From Pseudomonas kuykendallii (GTDB lineage: Bacteria; Pseudomonadota; Gammaproteobacteria; Pseudomonadales; Pseudomonadaceae), in assembly GCF_900106975.1 (NCBI RefSeq), contig NZ_FNNU01000002.1:558001-622000 (forward strand): a stretch of 64,000 nucleotides of DNA, read 5' to 3'. This document shows, piece after piece, positions 57,353 to 64,000 of the stretch (the first letter of the stretch is position 1; the number at the start of each line of letters is the position of its first letter). The notes under the pieces are model-generated. The model had not been told where the DNA came from. It made no database searches and saw nothing but the letters and a program-made list of their open reading frames with translations. The translations under genes were made by a program, and so were the position numbers.

Positions 57353-58516
57353 CTACTGCGCCTCTAGCGCCGCCGCCAGGCTGAAACCGATCATCAGCGA
57401 CCAGGGCATGCGCTCGACGCCGGTGGCGACCGGGGCGAACAGGCGCACGCGGTCGTTGCCTTCCAGATAGACGTACGGCTTGCCGCTCTTCACCGCCTGG
57501 CGCGCCTCGGCGCTCAGGTCGTCGGCCGACTTGCCGAGGCGGGCGGCGTCCGGGTGGGTGACGTAGGACGCCGCGTTGGAGAGCAGCGCGAGGAAGCCCA
57601 CGCCAAGCGGTTTGCGCTGCGACAGGTCCTGCTGCAGCGCATCGAGGGAGAAGTCCGCGCCGAGGGTTCCGGCGAAACGCTCGCTGAACTTGAGCACCAC
57701 CATCAGCGAGGTCATGCGTACCGTGCGGCCGTTCACCCGGTAATCGTAGGGCTCCATCATCACGTCCTGGCCGGTGCGCCGCGGCAGCTCGTACCAGTCG
57801 TTGAGCCCGGCACTGTCGTAGTCGGCCAGCGGTTCCAGGCCGACGCTGCCCTGGCCACGGTTCCAGTAGGGGATGAAGCGGCCGCTGGCGTCATGCCCCG
57901 GGGTGTTGGCGAACTCGGCGTCGCGGCCGTCGAGGGCGCCGGGCTCGATGCAGCAGGAATAGGCGAGCACGTCCCTGTCGGCGCGCAGGTAGGCGGCCAT
58001 CACCGTGTTGATCGCCTGACGCTCAGGGCCCTGGCGGGCGTTCTTCAGGCTTTCGATGAAATGCTTGAGGCCGTACAGGGTCGCCTTCAGACCGGCGAAG
58101 CGCGTCTCCAGTCGCGCCGCTTCCTGCGCCGCCAGCAGTTGCGCGGTTTCCAGCAGCGACTCGCGCTCGGCCTTCTCCACGCCCTTAACGGCGTTGCCGG
58201 TTTCGTCGCTGATGGCCTTGACCATCAGCGCGATGTCGCTGGTGGCGCTGGTGGTCCGCGAGGCCAGGGCGCGCACCTCGTCGGCGACCACGGCGAAACC
58301 GCGTCCGGCGTCGCCGGCGCGCGCCGCCTCGATGGCTGCGTTGAGCGCCAGCAGGTTGGTGTGCTTGGCGACGTCGCGGATGACGTTGACGATGCTGTTG
58401 ATCTTGTTGGCGTTGTCTTCGAGATCGGTGACCAGCTTCTTGATCTGGTTCATCGTGTTGTTCAGGGCGTCCTGTTCCGCTGGCGCACTGCCGGGGCGTA
58501 CGGAGGGTCTTTCCAC
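57353..58516 (-). CDS. Soluble chemoreceptor-like protein with N-terminal signalling tip and C-terminal dCache domain
   Basis: The N-terminal ~130 residues are the hairpin-tip part of an MCP signalling domain ([41 protein letters not shown]). The following ~240 residues read as a double-Cache sensor ([13 protein letters not shown]...[10 protein letters not shown]...[19 protein letters not shown]...[17 protein letters not shown]...) and end exactly where such a domain normally meets a membrane helix. There is no membrane segment or HAMP. The order is reversed relative to a normal receptor. The start is uncertain: GTG at 58516 has GGAG six bases upstream, while ATGs at 58522 and 58579 lack one. 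Confidence 0.75.
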   Translation of the reverse strand: MERPSVRPGSAPAEQDALNNTMNQIKKLVTDLEDNANKINSIVNVIRDVAKHTNLLALNAAIEAARAGDAGRGFAVVADEVRALASRTTSATSDIALMVKAISDETGNAVKGVEKAERESLLETAQLLAAQEAARLETRFAGLKATLYGLKHFIESLKNARQGPERQAINTVMAAYLRADRDVLAYSCCIEPGALDGRDAEFANTPGHDASGRFIPYWNRGQGSVGLEPLADYDSAGLNDWYELPRRTGQDVMMEPYDYRVNGRTVRMTSLMVVLKFSERFAGTLGADFSLDALQQDLSQRKPLGVGFLALLSNAASYVTHPDAARLGKSADDLSAEARQAVKSGKPYVYLEGNDRVRLFAPVATGVERMPWSLMIGFSLAAALEAQ

Positions 58517-59021
58517 GAGCATCTCCAGGAGGCGGCTTGGGGCCGACGAACGTCGGCGCAATCCCCAAGCAGCGAGCATGCCAGAGCCCGCTGGCCTGCG
58601 GCGCCAGGCTCACACCGCGTTCGCCGGGCCCTGGCGAGCCCCGTGGCGGCATCGGCGGGCGTGGCGCGTGAGCCGTTTCGGTGCAGGCGCCGCCGCACGG
58701 TCTCGTCCCGCGCCGTGCAGCATTTCGGGGCGTTGCGTGCGGAATAAAACACGTTTGCCGCCGGGGCTCTTAAACGGGCAATTTCCGATTGATCTCCCCC
58801 GGTCGTGGTCTTAAAGTTCGCGCCCGAACGTCCATGCTGGAAACGATCCATGCGGCTCAAGTACTGACGACGAGAGATTGCAGGCCGATAACACCGGCCA
58901 ACGATACTCGGCGACATGCCTTGGGAAGTAGGCGAACCAAAGTGGGGAAACGGATTAGGCGTTCGGGCTTCTAAGGAAGCCATCCCTTCGTACTTTTGTT
59001 GCTCTGCCAGTGGAGTTCCGC
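58517..59021. other. Intergenic region between the MCP-like gene and speC
   Basis: About 505 bases with no gene I can support. It contains the divergent promoters. A perfect six-base-pair hairpin GGCTTC-TAAG-GAAGCC lies at 58966-58981 in the speC leader. A lone GCCGATAA (58884-58891) has no -35 partner at the right distance. The open frame at 58789 has no ribosome-binding site and no recognisable protein. The first part may hold the lost or recoded 5' end of the MCP-like gene. Confidence 0.6.
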
Positions 59022-60185
59022 ATGCCGATCCAGATCGAAGACTATTACCCGCGCGAAACCTTCAACAAGATGAAGGCGTTCGCCGACGGCCAGGAAACCC
59101 CGTTCGTGGTGATCGACACCGCGATCATCAGCAAGGCCTACGACGACCTGCGCGCCGGTTTCGAATTCGCCAAGGTCTACTACGCCGTCAAGGCCAACCC
59201 GGCCGTGGAGATCATCGAGCTGCTGCGCGACAAGGGCTCGAACTTCGACATCGCCTCGATCTACGAGCTGGACAAGGTGATGGCCACCGGCGTCTCGCCG
59301 GACCGCGTCAGCTACGGCAACACCATCAAGAAAGCCCGCGACGTGCGCTACTTCTACGAGAAGGGCGTGCGCCTGTTCGCCACCGATTCCGAGGCCGACC
59401 TGCGCAACATCGCCAAGGCCGCGCCGGGCTCGAAGATCTACGTGCGCATCCTCACCGAAGGCTCGACCTCGGCCGACTGGCCGCTGTCGCGCAAGTTCGG
59501 CTGCCAGACCGACATGGCCATGGACCTGCTGATCCTCGCCAAGCAGCTCGGCCTGGTGCCCTACGGCATCTCCTTCCATGTCGGTTCGCAGCAGCGCGAC
59601 ATCGACGTGTGGGACGCCGCCATCGCCAAGGTCAAGGTGATCTTCGAGCGTCTTAAGGAAGAAGACGGCATCACCCTGCAGATGATCAACATGGGCGGCG
59701 GCTTCCCGGCCAACTACATCACCCGCACCAACAGCCTGGAAACCTACGCCGAGGAAATCATCCGTTTCCTCAAGGACGACTTCGGCGACGACCTGCCGGA
59801 AATCATCCTCGAGCCGGGCCGTTCGCTGATCGCCAACGCCGGCATCCTGGTCAGCGAAGTGGTGCTGGTGGCGCGCAAGTCGCGCACCGCCGTGGAGCGC
59901 TGGGTGTACACCGACGTGGGCAAGTTCAGCGGCCTGATCGAAACCATGGACGAAGCCATCAAGTTCCCGATCTGGACCGAGAAGAAGGGCGAGATGGAAG
60001 AAGTGGTGATCGCCGGCCCGACCTGCGACAGCGCGGACATCATGTACGAACACTACAAGTACGGCCTGCCGTTGAACCTGGCGATTGGCGATCGCCTCTA
60101 CTGGCTGTCCACCGGCGCCTACACCACCAGCTACAGCGCGGTGGAATTCAACGGCTTCCCGCCGCTGAAGGCGTTCTACCTGTAA
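59022..60185 (+). CDS. speC: Ornithine decarboxylase (fold-III, PLP-dependent)
   Basis: A 387-residue alanine-racemase-fold decarboxylase that makes putrescine from ornithine. The PLP lysine is Lys57 in YYAVKANP; other motifs are FHVGSQ, GGGFPANY, EPGRSL and the catalytic-Cys segment PTCDSAD. This is the eukaryote-type ODC also used by P. aeruginosa (SpeC). The ATG at 59022 has GGAG six bases upstream and gives the PAO1 length, while a GTG four codons upstream does not. Followed by a strong terminator. Confidence 0.95.
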   Translation: MPIQIEDYYPRETFNKMKAFADGQETPFVVIDTAIISKAYDDLRAGFEFAKVYYAVKANPAVEIIELLRDKGSNFDIASIYELDKVMATGVSPDRVSYGNTIKKARDVRYFYEKGVRLFATDSEADLRNIAKAAPGSKIYVRILTEGSTSADWPLSRKFGCQTDMAMDLLILAKQLGLVPYGISFHVGSQQRDIDVWDAAIAKVKVIFERLKEEDGITLQMINMGGGFPANYITRTNSLETYAEEIIRFLKDDFGDDLPEIILEPGRSLIANAGILVSEVVLVARKSRTAVERWVYTDVGKFSGLIETMDEAIKFPIWTEKKGEMEEVVIAGPTCDSADIMYEHYKYGLPLNLAIGDRLYWLSTGAYTTSYSAVEFNGFPPLKAFYL

Positions 60186-60203
60186 GGCGCTGACGCTCGC
60201 TCG

Positions 60204-60229
60204 AAAGCCCCGCCTTGGCGGGGCTTTTT
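60204..60229 (+). terminator. Rho-independent terminator of speC
   Basis: AAAGCCCCGCC, TT, GGCGGGGCTTT followed by more T. An eleven-base-pair GC-rich stem located 18 bases after the speC stop. Confidence 0.93.
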
Positions 60230-60242
60230 GTTGGCCGTGGGT

Positions 60243-60306
60243 GCGGTGCGCATGGCGCACCCTACGGAAGCCGCTCATCCGGCGTAGGGTGCGCCGCGCG
60301 CACCGC
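60243..60306. repeat. REP-like double palindrome between speC and the Sel1 gene
   Basis: A 64-base inverted repeat: nine perfect outer pairs, two mismatches, then thirteen perfect inner pairs (GGCGCACCCTACG / CGTAGGGTGCGCC) around a 16-base centre. Each half is itself a hairpin (GGTGCGC-ATG-GCGCACC and GGTGCGC-CGC-GCGCACC). It lies between convergent genes, right after the speC terminator. This kind of GTAGGGTGCGC element is recurrent in Pseudomonas and related genomes. Confidence 0.8.
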
Positions 60307-60344
60307 CGGTCCCCAGGCAGGCGGCGTTGCGTAACCACGCGGTT

Positions 60345-61052
60345 TCAGGCGTTTTCCATCTGCCGCTGCATGGCCTGGTATTCCCCGGCAACTTCGCGGA
60401 TGCCCGGCAGCGTCGAGTTGAGGAGGACTTGCCTCGCGCTCTCGATGAACCCTGGCGTGGCCGTGGTCAACGCCTTGCGCAGCCAGGCGATGGCTTCATC
60501 CAGCCGGCCTTCCTCGGCCAGGGCGGCGGCGTGGTTGTACTGGCCGCGGAAATCGCCGCCCAGGGCGGCGCGCTCGTAGAGTTCGCGCGCCTTGGCCTGG
60601 TCGGCCGGCACCACCACGCCCTCGGCGTAGAAGCGCCCGAGCAGGTTCATCGACTTCGCGTGGCCCATCTCCGCCGCCTGGACGAACAGACGGAAGGCCT
60701 GCGCCATGTCCTGCGCAACGCCACGGCCACGGGTCAACAGCTGCGCGTAGTTGTAGAGGCCCCAGTCCAGGCCGAGCGCGGCGGCCCGCTGGAAGTGCCG
60801 CGCCGCTTCGACCAGGTCGATATCGCAGCCCCAGCCGTTTTCCAGGCAGCGGCCGACCATGTTCAGGGCCATCGGATTGTTCTGCGCGGCGGCGATGCGG
60901 AACCACGTCAGCGCCAGCTTCGGGTCGCGGGCGATGCCGCTGCCATCGAGAAGGATCTGTCCCAGATGGGCCTGCGCATCGGCGTCGCCCCGTCCGGCGG
61001 CCAGCAACAGCAATCGCGCACGCTGGCGCAGCTCGCTCTGCTCGGAACTCAT
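60345..61052 (-). CDS. Sel1-repeat (tetratricopeptide-like) protein
   Basis: A 235-residue solenoid of about four Sel1 repeats ([68 protein letters not shown], and so on), followed by a helical tail. No signal peptide. Such proteins are protein-interaction scaffolds. The ATG overlaps the piuC stop (ATGA), and the piuA-piuC-Sel1 neighbourhood matches PA4514-PA4516. A role in iron physiology is inferred from position only. Confidence 0.92.
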   Translation of the reverse strand: MSSEQSELRQRARLLLLAAGRGDADAQAHLGQILLDGSGIARDPKLALTWFRIAAAQNNPMALNMVGRCLENGWGCDIDLVEAARHFQRAAALGLDWGLYNYAQLLTRGRGVAQDMAQAFRLFVQAAEMGHAKSMNLLGRFYAEGVVVPADQAKARELYERAALGGDFRGQYNHAAALAEEGRLDEAIAWLRKALTTATPGFIESARQVLLNSTLPGIREVAGEYQAMQRQMENA

Positions 61053-61729
61053 ACTTCGGCCCAGCGGCGCAGCAGGTTGTGGTAGGTGCCGGTGAGGGTC
61101 AGCAGTGACGGATGATCGGGCATGTCCGCGGTCAGCCCCTGGATCGCCTGGTCCATCTCGAACAGCAGGGTGCGCTGGCTGTCCTCGCGAATCATGCTCT
61201 GGGTCCAGAAGAACGAGGCGTAGCGCGTGCCGCGGGTCACCGGCATGACCTTGTGCCGGCTGGTGCCGGGGTAGACCACCAGGTCGCCGGCGGCGAACTT
61301 CACCTGGCGCACGCCGTAGGTGTCCTCGATGACCAGCTCGCCACCCTCGTACTCGTCGGGGTCGCTGAAGAACAGCGTGGAGGACACGTCGGTGCGCACC
61401 TGTTCCGCGCTGCCGCGCACCTTGCGAATGGCGTTGTCGATGTGAAAACCGAAGGTGCCGCCGTCGCGGTAGCGGTTGAACATCGGCGGGTAGGCCTTGT
61501 TCGGCAGCGCCGCGGAGAAGAACAGCGGGTGCTGCCAGAGCCGTTGCAGCATCGCCTCGGCGATTTCCCGGGCCAGCGGATCGTCTTCGGCCAACTGTTC
61601 GTTGGATTTCGCCTTCACCGACTGGTAACCGGCCGTGACACGCCCGTCGATCCATTGGGCGCCTTCCAGTGCCTGGCGAATGCGGGTGACTTCGTCACGG
61701 GTGAAGACTTGGGGAATGTGCAGCAGCAT
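61049..61729 (-). CDS. piuC: PiuC-family Fe(II)/2-oxoglutarate-dependent dioxygenase
   Basis: A 226-residue member of the PKHD-type hydroxylase family (PiuC/YbiX). The iron ligands are His96 and Asp98 in FHIDNA and a distal His in SRHKVMPV. The 2-oxoglutarate-binding Arg is in [11 protein letters not shown]. The start [14 protein letters not shown] gives the usual length. The substrate is unknown; the gene is usually iron-regulated and paired with the piuA siderophore receptor, from which it diverges here. Confidence 0.95.
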   Translation of the reverse strand: MLLHIPQVFTRDEVTRIRQALEGAQWIDGRVTAGYQSVKAKSNEQLAEDDPLAREIAEAMLQRLWQHPLFFSAALPNKAYPPMFNRYRDGGTFGFHIDNAIRKVRGSAEQVRTDVSSTLFFSDPDEYEGGELVIEDTYGVRQVKFAAGDLVVYPGTSRHKVMPVTRGTRYASFFWTQSMIREDSQRTLLFEMDQAIQGLTADMPDHPSLLTLTGTYHNLLRRWAEV

Positions 61730-61832
61730 GGTGGCCGATCCAGAAAATTGAGTAAGGCGGAGCCGCATGTCGTCATGCTTTGATGGCGCTCCAGACGCGA
61801 ACGGAAGGCAGATGTGATTTTTTGCTAAATGG

Positions 61833-61858
61833 GAAAGAATTTCAATTGAAAACGTTTC
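61833..61858. promoter_or_regulatory. Candidate operator array in the piuC-piuA control region
   Basis: Two 11-base palindromes GAAA-N3-TTTC (61833-61843 and 61848-61858) spaced 15 bases apart. A weaker third GAAA copy starts at 61865. The region is AT-rich and lies between two divergent iron-related genes. It matches the Fur consensus poorly, so a different regulator is possible. Confidence 0.4.
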
Positions 61859-61903
61859 AACTCTGAAATAAATTGCGCCCCTTCAACAACGGGGGGGTAG
61901 ACA

Positions 61904-64000
61904 ATGAAGTCTCAAAGCGCCAACGACGCCAACGTTTCAACGCAGCGGGTTCTCGCATCCGCGATCGGAGTTGCCATCACCGCCATGTCGGGGGGCCACG
62001 CGTTCGCCGCTGACGCGCCGAAGAAAGGCGAGGCGATCACGCTGGAAAGCGCCACTGCCGTGGGCGAGCAGGAGCAGGAGCAGAACTACAAGGTCGACGA
62101 GGTCTCCTCGCCCAAGTACACCGCTCCGCTGCGCGATACGCCGCAGACGATCACCGTGGTGCCCCACCAGGTCATCGAGGATCAGAACCTGCTGACCATG
62201 CGCGACATCCTCAGCACCGTGCCGGGCATCACCTTCGGCGCGGGCGAGGGCGGCGGCGGATACGGCGACAGCATCAACCTGCGCGGTTTCTCGGCGAACA
62301 ACGACATTCAGGTCGATGGCGTGCGCGACAGCGCCCAGTACAGCCGCACCGATCCCTTCAACCTGGAACAGATCGAAGTCGTCAACGGCGCCAGCTCGGT
62401 GTACTCCGGCTCGGGCTCGGTGGGCGGTACGATCAACATCGTCACCAAGTCGCCTCAGCAGCGTGACTTCACCACCCTCAGCGGCGGGCTGGGCACCGAC
62501 AACTACACGCGTGCCACGCTCGATACCAACCAGCACCTGAACGACACCACCGCGTTCCGCCTGAACCTGATGGCGCATGCCAACGACGCCCCCGGCCGTG
62601 ACCACGAGGACTTCGAGCGCTGGGGCATCGCGCCGTCCATCGCGTTCGGACTCGGCACGCCCACCCGTGTGACGGTCAGCTACGAGCACCAGAAAGACGA
62701 CAACCTCCCGCAGTTCGGCGTGCCCATCTACAACGGCAAGCTGCTACCCGGCGTCGACTGGGACAATTACTACGGCTATCGCAACGCCAACAAGCAGGAA
62801 ATCAGCACCGACGCCCTCAGCCTGAAACTCGAGCACGACTTCAACGACGCGGTGTCGATTCGCAACTTCAGTCGGGCGGCGCGCGTTCGTCAGGAAACCT
62901 GGGTTTCCGGCCCCGAAGGCGCTTCGACGGCGTGTCTGGCCACTGGCGTGACGCCTGCCGGTGGCGCTTGCGCCGGTACGCTTGCGCCCGGTTTCTTCCA
63001 GCCGAGCGGCGGTTCGCTGGGTAACGCGCGAGACACCGAAAACAGGATCTTCACCAACCAGACGGACGTGACCAGCAACTTCTCCACCGGCTTCATCGAC
63101 CACACTCTGGTCACCGGGGTGGCCTTTACCCGCGAGGAATACGACGCGAAAACCGGCAACTGGATGCGCAACGCCGATGGCAGCTCGACCGGAATCGTGA
63201 TTCCGCCCGTCAGCATCAGCGATCCCGAATCCTACTGGGGCGGCCCGATCAACTTCACCCGCACCGCGAAGATCGACGGCGAGCTGGACAACCGCGCGGC
63301 CTACGCCTTCGACACGCTGAAGTTCAACGAGCAGTGGGAGCTGAACGGCGGCGTGCGCTACGAGCGCAACGAGGGCAGTTCGAAGTCGGACGCCATCAAT
63401 GCCACCACCGGTGCGGTCACGCCGGGCACCCGCTACCACAACAGCGACGACCTGACCTCCTATCGCCTCGGCCTGGTCTACAAACCGGCGGAAAACGGCA
63501 GCATCTACGTGGCCTACGGCAACACCAAGACGCCGTCGCAATCCTCGGTAAACGGTGGTTGCTTCAGTGCCGGCCGTGGCACCACCCCGTCCAGCAACAA
63601 CTGCGACGCCGATCCGGAAAAATCCATCAGCTACGAAATCGGCACCAAGTGGGACTTCTTCCAGGACGCGCTGTCGCTGACTGCCTCGGTGTTCCGTAAC
63701 GATCGGACCAACTACAAGGTGGCCAGCAACGACCCGAGCAACCTGTCCGGCGAGCAGGCGCTCGATGGCCAGGCACGCGTCGACGGCATCGCGTTGGGCG
63801 TATCGGGCTTGATCACCGAGAAGTGGAAAGTCTTCGCCAACTACACCTACCTGGACACCGAAGTGCTGCAGAGCGTCAGCGACTACACCCAGGAAACCAC
63901 CGGCATCGACGCCCAGAAAGGCAATCCGCTGACCTTCACCCCCAAGCACGCCGCGAGCATCTGGACGACCTACGATCTGCCGTACAACCTGCAGCTCGGC
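61904..64000 (+). CDS. piuA: TonB-dependent siderophore receptor (PiuA/Fiu-type), 3' end beyond window
   Basis: The first 699 codons of an outer-membrane receptor. A signal peptide ends HAFAA (about residue 36). A TonB box-like segment follows, then the plug domain (YKVDEVSSPKYTAPLRDTPQTITVVP...LRGFSANNDIQVDGVRDSAQY...NIVTKSP), then beta-barrel strands. PiuA/Fiu proteins import catecholate and monomeric siderophore-iron and siderophore-antibiotic conjugates. The ATG at 61904 has GGGGG upstream. The frame is intact to the window end, so this is truncation by the window only. Divergent from piuC. Confidence 0.93.
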   Translation, partial: MKSQSANDANVSTQRVLASAIGVAITAMSGGHAFAADAPKKGEAITLESATAVGEQEQEQNYKVDEVSSPKYTAPLRDTPQTITVVPHQVIEDQNLLTMRDILSTVPGITFGAGEGGGGYGDSINLRGFSANNDIQVDGVRDSAQYSRTDPFNLEQIEVVNGASSVYSGSGSVGGTINIVTKSPQQRDFTTLSGGLGTDNYTRATLDTNQHLNDTTAFRLNLMAHANDAPGRDHEDFERWGIAPSIAFGLGTPTRVTVSYEHQKDDNLPQFGVPIYNGKLLPGVDWDNYYGYRNANKQEISTDALSLKLEHDFNDAVSIRNFSRAARVRQETWVSGPEGASTACLATGVTPAGGACAGTLAPGFFQPSGGSLGNARDTENRIFTNQTDVTSNFSTGFIDHTLVTGVAFTREEYDAKTGNWMRNADGSSTGIVIPPVSISDPESYWGGPINFTRTAKIDGELDNRAAYAFDTLKFNEQWELNGGVRYERNEGSSKSDAINATTGAVTPGTRYHNSDDLTSYRLGLVYKPAENGSIYVAYGNTKTPSQSSVNGGCFSAGRGTTPSSNNCDADPEKSISYEIGTKWDFFQDALSLTASVFRNDRTNYKVASNDPSNLSGEQALDGQARVDGIALGVSGLITEKWKVFANYTYLDTEVLQSVSDYTQETTGIDAQKGNPLTFTPKHAASIWTTYDLPYNLQLG

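Noticed and set aside
58884-58891. Perfect GCCGATAA upstream of speC as a FliA -10 element
   Set aside because: The nearest TCAAG-like -35 element is about 22 bases upstream instead of about 15, so the spacing does not fit.
58789-58974. 61-codon open frame before speC
   Set aside because: No ribosome-binding site, no recognisable sequence features and poor codon character. Probably spurious.
61833-61851. Fur box in the piuC-piuA intergenic region
   Set aside because: Best alignment to the 19-base Fur consensus matches only about six positions. Reported instead as an unassigned palindrome array.

Overview
The window is high-GC chromosomal DNA from a Pseudomonas of the P. aeruginosa lineage. 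Gene content and order match the region known in P. aeruginosa PAO1 as PA4514-PA4561: piuA-piuC-Sel1, speC, chemoreceptor, ampE-ampD, DUF1631, nadC, tRNA-Thr, pilA, pilBCD-coaE-yacG, pgeF-rluD, bamD, pilSR, thiO, fimT, fimU-pilVWXY1E, ispH-fkpB-lspA-ileS. The PAO1 locus numbers are recalled, not searched. I see no phage, insertion sequence, transposase or CRISPR array.

Layout. 1-4952: the end of ribF, then ileS-lspA-fkpB-ispH. 4974-13490: a leftward minor-pilin operon (fimT, fimU-pilV-W-X-Y1-E) with very tight junctions, an unusually long PilY1 (1672 aa, with a PA14/GLEYA-like insert) and no pilY2. 13607-17884: thiO, then pilR-pilS and a small PP0621-like gene. 18077-24385: nadE, an MHS-family transporter, bamD, rluD-pgeF, yacG. 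24382-28895: pilB-pilC-pilD-coaE-yacG as one leftward unit, with an overlooked 40-codon ORF fitted exactly between pilD and coaE. 29057-31484: pilA with a sigma-54 promoter, a markedly AT-rich PglL/TfpO-type pilin glycosyltransferase, and tRNA-Thr; this looks like an exchangeable pilin cassette. 31537-38792: nadC, a DUF1631 gene, ampD-ampE and a chemoreceptor behind a FliA-type promoter.

38828-58516 interrupts the PAO1-like order between the chemoreceptor and speC. It holds tatD-fruR, the fructose PTS operon fruB-fruK-fruA with a Cra/FruR operator, a short GNAT/periplasmic/CbiM-like operon, SNase and MOSC genes, a tRNA Asn-Pro-Lys operon, a second DUF1631 gene overlapping a PilZ gene, clpB with a sigma-32 promoter, prfC, and a chemoreceptor-like protein with its domains in reversed order. 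59022-64000: speC, an elaborate REP-like palindrome, a Sel1 protein, piuC and the first 699 codons of a TonB-dependent siderophore receptor.

How the genes work together. About half the window serves type IV pili: structural pilins (PilA; minor pilins FimU, PilV, W, X, E; tip protein PilY1), the PilB-PilC-PilD assembly core, PilS-PilR control of pilA, and pilin glycosylation. The rest is housekeeping, cell-wall recycling (AmpD/E), fructose uptake, NAD synthesis, proteostasis, chemotaxis and iron uptake. Starts were chosen from ribosome-binding sites, junction overlaps and known family lengths. No database search was run.
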